Below are positions 14,966 to 19,969 of a DNA stretch of 19,969 nucleotides, in pieces; the first letter of the stretch is position 1, and each line of letters starts with the position of its first letter. Made by a program: the position numbers and the translations under genes. The notes under the pieces are model-generated. The model saw nothing but the letters and a program-made list of their open reading frames with translations. It did not search any database and had not been told where the DNA came from. Source of the DNA: an uncultured Verrucomicrobiales bacterium. GTDB taxonomy: Bacteria > Verrucomicrobiota > Verrucomicrobiae > Limisphaerales > CANJSG01. The DNA lies in the NCBI GenBank assembly GCA_946480965.1, contig CAMLMI010000041.1, positions 1 through 19,969 of the forward strand. Direction: 5' to 3'.

Positions 14966-14996
14966 AAAAACGCGCCGGTCGTTCAGGACCGGCGCG
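14966..14996 (-). terminator. Intrinsic terminator of lysA
   Basis: On the minus strand CGCGCCGGTC-CTGAAC-GACCGGCGCG forms a perfect 10-bp GC-rich stem with a 6-nt loop, immediately followed by TTTTT. It begins 35 nt after the lysA stop codon. This is a textbook Rho-independent terminator. Confidence 0.93.
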
Positions 14997-15031
14997 AGGG
15001 ACAACCCGAGATCGGCGGCGGAGGCGCCGCG

Positions 15032-16339
15032 CTACTTCTTCTTCATCCAACCGGGCACGACTTCGTTGGCCCAGATGTCGGCGATCTTCTGGCGCTTGCG
15101 GACGACGTCGGCCTTCTTGCCGTGGACGAGCACCTCGGTCGGCAGGCTGCGGGTGTTGTAGTTCGAGCCCATGACGGAGCCGTAGGCGCCGGCGCTGAGG
15201 AGCGCGAGCGTGTCGCCTTCGCCGACTTTCTGAAGCGGACGATCCTTGGCGAAGTAGTCGCCGGATTCGCAGATCGGCCCGACGACGTCGGACGAAACGG
15301 TCTCGGCCTTCGCGTCACGCTTGAGGGGGACGATCTCGTGGTAGCTGTCGTAGAAGGCCGGGCGGATGAGGTCGTTCATCGCGGCGTCCACGATGACGAA
15401 GTTCTTCTTGCCGGTCTGCTTGACGTATTCGACCCGCGTCACGAGCGCACCGGCGTTGCCGACAAGGAAGCGGCCGGGTTCCAGCAGGATCTTCAATCCC
15501 AGCGGCTGGAGCAGCGGCACGAGCGTGGCGGCGTAGGCCGCGGGCGTGAGGATCTTTTTTCCTTCCGGCGTGTTCCACCACGCGGGATCGGCGCTGGCCA
15601 GCGCGGGGTTGTAAACGATGCCGAGGCCGCCGCCGATGCTGAAGAACTCGAAGCCGTGACGGGCCGATAGGTTCTTCACCAGGGGCACGACCTTCCTCAC
15701 CGCCGCCTCGAAGGGCTTCACGGAGGTAAGCTGGGAGCCGATGTGCATCTGGAGACCGCGCAGCCGGATGTTCTTCAGCTTCGACGCGCGCTCGTAAACA
15801 CCTTCGATCTCCTCGTAGGCGATGCCGAACTTGTTCTCGTAGGTGCCGGTCGTGATCTTGGCGTGCGTGCCGGCGTCCACGTTCGGGTTCACGCGCACGG
15901 CGATGGGCGCAACCTTCTTCAGTTTCTTGGCCACGCGGTCGATGCGCTGGAGCTCGGGCTCGGACTCGACGTTGAAGCTGTAGATGCCCTTCTTCAGGGC
16001 GAAGGCGATTTCCTCCTCCGTCTTGCCCACGCCGGCGAAGACGCACTTCTTCGGGTCACCGCCGGCGGCGATGACGCGCTGGAGTTCGCCGGCGCTGACG
16101 GTGTCGAAGCCTCCGCCGAGATTGGCGAAGAGGCGGATGACGGCCGCGTTCGAGTTGGCCTTCATCGCGTAGCAGACCAGGTGGTCGAGCGGCGCGAGGG
16201 CGGAGTCGAGCTTGGAGAAATGGTCGGTGAGGGTGGCGGCGGAATAGACGTAGAGGGGCGAGCCGTGCTGCTTCACGAGGGACTCGATGGAGACGCCTTC
16301 GCAGAACAACTTGTCGCCGACGTAGCGGAAACTATGCAT
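15032..16339 (-). CDS. lysA: Diaminopimelate decarboxylase
   Basis: Catalyses the last step of lysine synthesis: meso-diaminopimelate to L-lysine, PLP-dependent, in the cytosol. The ATG at 16339 (MHSFRYVGDKLF) gives 435 residues, a normal length. The frame stays open far upstream, but only as antisense of the kinase gene. The PLP Lys is Lys60 in CYAMKANSN. Other family blocks are LRGLQMHIGSQ, the phosphate-binding SIGGGLGIVY, LLEPGRFLVGNAG, the active-site CESGDYFAKDR (the Cys-Glu pair), and GAYGSVMGSNYNTR. It is monocistronic, with a strong terminator, and divergent from the histidine kinase. Confidence 0.96.
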   Translation of the reverse strand: MHSFRYVGDKLFCEGVSIESLVKQHGSPLYVYSAATLTDHFSKLDSALAPLDHLVCYAMKANSNAAVIRLFANLGGGFDTVSAGELQRVIAAGGDPKKCVFAGVGKTEEEIAFALKKGIYSFNVESEPELQRIDRVAKKLKKVAPIAVRVNPNVDAGTHAKITTGTYENKFGIAYEEIEGVYERASKLKNIRLRGLQMHIGSQLTSVKPFEAAVRKVVPLVKNLSARHGFEFFSIGGGLGIVYNPALASADPAWWNTPEGKKILTPAAYAATLVPLLQPLGLKILLEPGRFLVGNAGALVTRVEYVKQTGKKNFVIVDAAMNDLIRPAFYDSYHEIVPLKRDAKAETVSSDVVGPICESGDYFAKDRPLQKVGEGDTLALLSAGAYGSVMGSNYNTRSLPTEVLVHGKKADVVRKRQKIADIWANEVVPGWMKKK

Positions 16340-16389
16340 GGCGGGCGAGTAAACGGATCGGACCGGCCCGTTCCAAGCGCCAAGTTGGA

Positions 16390-16404
16390 GGGCGGAGTCC
16401 GCCC
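16390..16404. promoter_or_regulatory. 15-bp palindrome between lysA and the kinase gene
   Basis: GGGCGGA-G-TCCGCCC is a perfect 7-bp inverted repeat around a single central base. It lies 50 bp before the lysA start and 139 bp before the kinase start. Its position in a divergent promoter region suggests an operator. A dispersed palindromic element is the alternative. I could not pick out convincing -35/-10 boxes. Confidence 0.35.
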
Positions 16405-16543
16405 CAAAACGGGCCGGAAAGTTTCTCATGCTTCGCGCTGGCAGACTTCCAGCTTGTCGTTTATCGGTGACGCGGTGTCGGGAAAGGAGTTCCGGCGTTC
16501 GACATCCAGACAACTTGCAGACATCGGCACAGCAGGATCGGGC

Positions 16544-19500
16544 ATGAGAGCGCAGCTGCCATCGGAGGCGGATCTGGACCCCAGGGAACTGGGCGCGCTC
16601 TGGCATAATCTGGCGGACGGACTGTTCTTCCAGGACCTGGACGGGACCCGGGCCTTCGTGACCCCGAGGCTGGTCCATCTGCTGAGGATCGAATCGGCCG
16701 AGGCGCTGGCGGGCTGGGATTCCTTCCGCGAACGGGTCCACGCCGAGGACCGCCCGGAGCTGGAGCGGCGGCATCGCCGACAGCTGGAGACGGGCGAGGG
16801 CTACGTGATGGAGGTCCGGGTGCGGCGGGGCGACGGGCAGACCGGCCACTTCGTCCTGCGCAGCGAGGCGCTGGGCGATGCCGAGGGAAAGGTCCGTTCG
16901 GTCCTTGGCTCCCTGCGCGACATCACTCCGCGGCGCATCGCCGAAAGCATCCTGAACGAACGCCAGGCCATCGCGGAGATGATCGCCCTGGACCGTCCGC
17001 TGGAGGAGACGCTGGCCTTTTTGGCCGACTCGCTCGAACGCCGGCTGCCCGACTGCGTCTGCTCCATCCTGCTGGTGGACCTGGAGCGGGGCGTGGTCCT
17101 GGACGGCGCGGGGCCGAGCCTGCCGGAGGTGTTCCGCCGCTCGATCAACGGCCTGAGCTACGGGCCCAGGGCCGGGGCCTGCGGCACGGCGGTGTTCCGG
17201 GGGGAACCGGTCTTCACGCGGGACATCGCGACGGACCCGCTGTGGGAGAACTACCGCAGCCTGGTGCTGCCCTTGGGGCTGCGCTCCTGCTGGTCGTATC
17301 CGATCCGTTCGGCCGACGGCGAACCGCTCGGCACCTTCGCGGTGTATGGCAGGGAGCCGCGTTTGCCGGACAACGCGGAGATCGAGCTTGTGGGCCGGGC
17401 GGGAGACCTGGCGGGCGTCGCCATCCTCCGTTCCCGCGAACGCCGGGAGCTGCGGCACCAGATCGAGCTCCTGCAGGCGGCGGAGGAGCGTTTCGGCATG
17501 GTCGTCCGGGCCTCGCTCACGGGTTTCTGGGACTGGGACATCCGGCGCAACACCCTGTTCCTCTCCGACGAATGGAAGGCGCAGCTCGGCTGCCGTCCCG
17601 ACGAGCTGCCGAACGACTTCACGGTCTGGGATTCCCGGCTGCACCCGGACGACCGCAAGGCCGCGCTGGCCAAGATGGAGCACGCGCTGCTGCATCCGGC
17701 CGAGCCCTACCAGAGCGATTTCCGCCTGCGCCACCAGGACGGCTCCTACCGCTGGATTCTTTCCCAGGGCCGCGTCATCGCCGACGAGAACGGCGAGCCG
17801 GTGCGGATGATCGGCACGCACGTGGACGTGACCGACGTGAAGCAGGCCCAGGAGGCGATGCTTCGCCAGAGCCGGCTGCTGGACCTCACGCAGTCGGCCG
17901 CGCGCGTGGGCGGCTGGGAATACGACCGGGCGACGGGGACGATGTTCTGGACGCCGGAAGCCTTCCGCCTGCACGAGGTGGCGGCCGACCGGTTCACGCC
18001 GTCGATGGAGGCCGTGCAGCAGTTCCACCCGCCGGAGACGCGGGGACTGGTCGAACGGCTGTTCCGCGCGGCGCTCGAGGAGGCCCGCTCTTGGGACGAA
18101 GAGTTCGAGATCACCACCGCGCGCGGCCGCCTCGTCTGGCTGCGCAGCACCGGGCATCCCGTCCTGGCCGACGGCGCGGTCGCGAAGGTGTTCGGAACCT
18201 GGCAGGACATCACGGATTCCCGGCGGAACCAGACCGCGCTCCGCCAGAGCGAATCGGTGCTCCGTGCCGTGGCCCGCGTGGCCCGGCTGCTCCTCTCGGC
18301 CGATACCTGGACCGGCGTCTCGGCCGATGCGCTGGCGATCCTGGGCGAGGGCTCCGACGCCAGCCACGTGCATCTCTACAAGATCGTCGATGGGACCGAG
18401 TCCGAATCCTTCCTCCGGCCCGTCTGCGCCTGGCACGCCCCCGGTTGCGAGGCGCCGGTCTCCGCCGAGCCCGCCCCGGAGCGCACGCCCTTCGCCCACG
18501 GCCCCTTGGCCCGATGGCATCGGCTGCTCGACCGGGGCACCCCGATCCACGGCCCGATCGTGAGCCTGCCGCAGCGCGAGCAATCCGACCCGATCCTGCG
18601 CGACCGCCTCTCCGTGGCCGCGTTCCCCGTCTTCCGCGACCGCACCCTCTGGGGTTTCCTCATGCTCGACGAGGTGCGGACCCAGCGCGTCTGGTCCGCC
18701 CCGGAGCTGCACGCCCTCCAGACCGCCGCCGGGCTTTTCAGCGAGGCCGTGTCCCGCGCTCACGAGCTGGCCGAGCGCGCGCGCTTCCAGCAGAAGCTCC
18801 AGGAGTCCCAGAAGCTGGAGACCCTCGGCGTGCTGGCCGGGGGCATCGCCCACGACTTCAACAACCTCCTCACCGCCGTCCTCGGCAACGCCACCATCGC
18901 CCGCGCCCACCTCTCCGAACCCCAGTCCGTGGAGGGCCACCTGTCCAACATCGAGGGCGCCGCGCGCCGCGCCGCCGAGCTCTGCCAGCAGATGCTGGCC
19001 TACGCCGGAAAGGGACGCTTCGAGATCGCCCTTCTCGATCTCAACCCGGTCGTCTCCGACATCGGTCGCCTGATCCGCGCCTCCATCAGCAAGACCATCG
19101 AGGTCCTCCCGGAATTCGCCGCCGTCCTTCCGCCCGTCATGGCCGACGCCGTGCAGATCCGCCAGGTCATCCTCAATCTCATCCTCAACGCCGCCGACGC
19201 CATCGGCGAACGCGAGGGCACCATCATCCTCCGCACCTCCGTCGTCCCCATGTCCGGCCGGCTCTTCGACGGCGCCGTGTCCGCCCCGGAGCAGCCCGAG
19301 GCCAACTACGTCTCCGTGGAGGTGGCCGACAACGGTTGCGGCATGAAGCCCGAGGTGCTCGCGCGCATCTTCGACCCCTTCTACTCCACCAAGTTCACCG
19401 GGCGCGGCCTGGGCCTGGCGGCGGTGCTGGGCATCGTGCGCAGCCACCAGGGCGCGCTCTTCGTCAGCAGCCGCGAGGGCGTGGGCACGACCTTCCGCAT

Positions 19501-19957
19501 GTTGCTGCCCGCCGCCACCGCCGGGCAGGCCGTCGCCGCAACCCCGCCTCCAGCCCCCGTCCCCGCCGCCGCGCCCCGCCCCCGGGGCGGACTGGTGCTG
19601 GTCATCGACGACGAATCCTCCATCCGCCAGCTCACCGGACAGATGCTTCGCCGGATGGGGTTCGACTCGGTGACGGCGAGCGACGGCCACGCCGGCGTTT
19701 CCGCCTTCGAGCAGCAGGCCGGCGAAGTGCGGCTGGTGCTGCTCGACATCGCGATGCCCCGCATGGACGGCCCGACCGCCCTGGCCGAACTGCGCCGCCG
19801 CAGCCCCGGCCTGCCGATCATCCTGATGAGCGGCTACAGCGAGGACGATGCCGCCGGGCGCTTCGCCGGCGTGCCCCGGACCCGCTTCATGCAGAAACCC
19901 TTCGGCTTCCAGCAACTGAAGGACCACGTCACCGCCCTGCTCGAATCCATCTGCTGA
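16544..19957 (+). CDS. Hybrid sensor histidine kinase (PAS/GAF, HisKA, REC)
   Basis: A 1137-residue soluble kinase with no transmembrane segment. I chose the ATG at 16544 (MRAQLPSEADLD), which has AGGA 7 nt upstream and starts just before the first PAS domain. Approximate order: PAS 20-130; GAF 140-295; PAS 315-435 (GFWDWDIRRNTLFLSDEWKA); PAS 445-565; GAF 580-740; HisKA with His770 in LAGGIAHDFNNLL; HATPase with the N box NLILNAADA near 878, DNGCGM, FDPFYSTKF and GRGLGLAAV; an Ala/Pro linker; and REC 1020-1137 with Asp1022-Asp1023 and phosphoacceptor Asp1068 in LLDIAMPRMDG. It probably senses cytosolic signals and passes phosphate from His770 to Asp1068. The signal and final output are unknown. 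The orphan NarL regulator at 7888-8553 is a possible but unproven partner. Confidence 0.94.
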   Translation: MRAQLPSEADLDPRELGALWHNLADGLFFQDLDGTRAFVTPRLVHLLRIESAEALAGWDSFRERVHAEDRPELERRHRRQLETGEGYVMEVRVRRGDGQTGHFVLRSEALGDAEGKVRSVLGSLRDITPRRIAESILNERQAIAEMIALDRPLEETLAFLADSLERRLPDCVCSILLVDLERGVVLDGAGPSLPEVFRRSINGLSYGPRAGACGTAVFRGEPVFTRDIATDPLWENYRSLVLPLGLRSCWSYPIRSADGEPLGTFAVYGREPRLPDNAEIELVGRAGDLAGVAILRSRERRELRHQIELLQAAEERFGMVVRASLTGFWDWDIRRNTLFLSDEWKAQLGCRPDELPNDFTVWDSRLHPDDRKAALAKMEHALLHPAEPYQSDFRLRHQDGSYRWILSQGRVIADENGEPVRMIGTHVDVTDVKQAQEAMLRQSRLLDLTQSAARVGGWEYDRATGTMFWTPEAFRLHEVAADRFTPSMEAVQQFHPPETRGLVERLFRAALEEARSWDEEFEITTARGRLVWLRSTGHPVLADGAVAKVFGTWQDITDSRRNQTALRQSESVLRAVARVARLLLSADTWTGVSADALAILGEGSDASHVHLYKIVDGTESESFLRPVCAWHAPGCEAPVSAEPAPERTPFAHGPLARWHRLLDRGTPIHGPIVSLPQREQSDPILRDRLSVAAFPVFRDRTLWGFLMLDEVRTQRVWSAPELHALQTAAGLFSEAVSRAHELAERARFQQKLQESQKLETLGVLAGGIAHDFNNLLTAVLGNATIARAHLSEPQSVEGHLSNIEGAARRAAELCQQMLAYAGKGRFEIALLDLNPVVSDIGRLIRASISKTIEVLPEFAAVLPPVMADAVQIRQVILNLILNAADAIGEREGTIILRTSVVPMSGRLFDGAVSAPEQPEANYVSVEVADNGCGMKPEVLARIFDPFYSTKFTGRGLGLAAVLGIVRSHQGALFVSSREGVGTTFRMLLPAATAGQAVAATPPPAPVPAAAPRPRGGLVLVIDDESSIRQLTGQMLRRMGFDSVTASDGHAGVSAFEQQAGEVRLVLLDIAMPRMDGPTALAELRRRSPGLPIILMSGYSEDDAAGRFAGVPRTRFMQKPFGFQQLKDHVTALLESIC

Positions 19958-19969
19958 AGACCGGCGGGC

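Noticed and set aside
15743..16543. Upstream in-frame extension of the kinase by 267 codons
   Set aside because: It runs antisense through lysA and has no domain likeness. The ATG at 16544 has a ribosome-site-like AGGA and lies just before the first PAS domain.
16340..19927. A minus-strand frame open for about 1190 codons in phase with lysA, as if lysA had a giant N-terminal extension
   Set aside because: It is antisense to the histidine kinase, whose domains are all recognisable. The translated sequence is low-complexity (His, Gly, Ala, Gln, Arg rich) with no domain, as expected opposite GC-rich codons. lysA has a standard start at 16339.

Overview
The window is GC-rich, densely packed bacterial DNA, most likely chromosomal and from the Verrucomicrobiota. 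The best taxonomic hint is the secreted protein at 13931-14773. Its C-terminus has the pattern LSWP...GF.LQSS......W..V........FYRL, which is typical of exported proteins in that phylum. Housekeeping genes (rnc, lysA) sit among lineage-specific exported and membrane proteins, and no rRNA, tRNA or CRISPR array is visible.

Left part (1-5207): a type I phosphomannose-isomerase-like cupin gene (3939-5207, minus strand) is followed, codirectionally, by a compact two-gene cassette. The cassette encodes an AAA+ ATPase (2909-3895) and a large cytoplasmic subtilisin-like S8 protease (274-2919). This is the IetA/IetS arrangement, known first as a plasmid stability toxin-antitoxin pair and later as an anti-phage defence system. 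The last ~70 bp of the cupin gene occur again, slightly diverged, at 191-262 on the far side of the cassette, exactly 3750 bp away, with a 36-bp identical core. This looks like site-specific integration into the 3' end of a protein-coding gene, with the coding end rebuilt by the incoming DNA. The cassette is visibly more AT-rich than its surroundings and contains no recombinase. The ATPase has Asn where the Walker A motif should have Thr or Ser.

Middle (5208-9648): a small lipoprotein gene converges on rnc. The rnc gene lies downstream of a deoxyhypusine-synthase-family gene that keeps its active-site Lys. A NarL-type response regulator and an HAD hydrolase follow on the plus strand. The HAD gene converges on, and overlaps, a small EF-hand lipoprotein gene.

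Right-middle (9286-14773): all clear genes are on the minus strand. They form two groups of uncharacterised envelope or accessory proteins: a three-transmembrane protein, a HEAT-like protein and the EF-hand lipoprotein; and a secreted verrucomicrobial protein plus a single-pass membrane protein.

Right end (14966-19957): lysA with a classical intrinsic terminator, and a divergent 1137-residue hybrid histidine kinase (PAS-GAF-PAS-PAS-GAF-HisKA-HATPase-REC).

No gene-free stretch exceeds 300 bases. The longest gaps are 14774-15031, 7649-7887, 12123-12341, 16340-16543 and 5208-5375.
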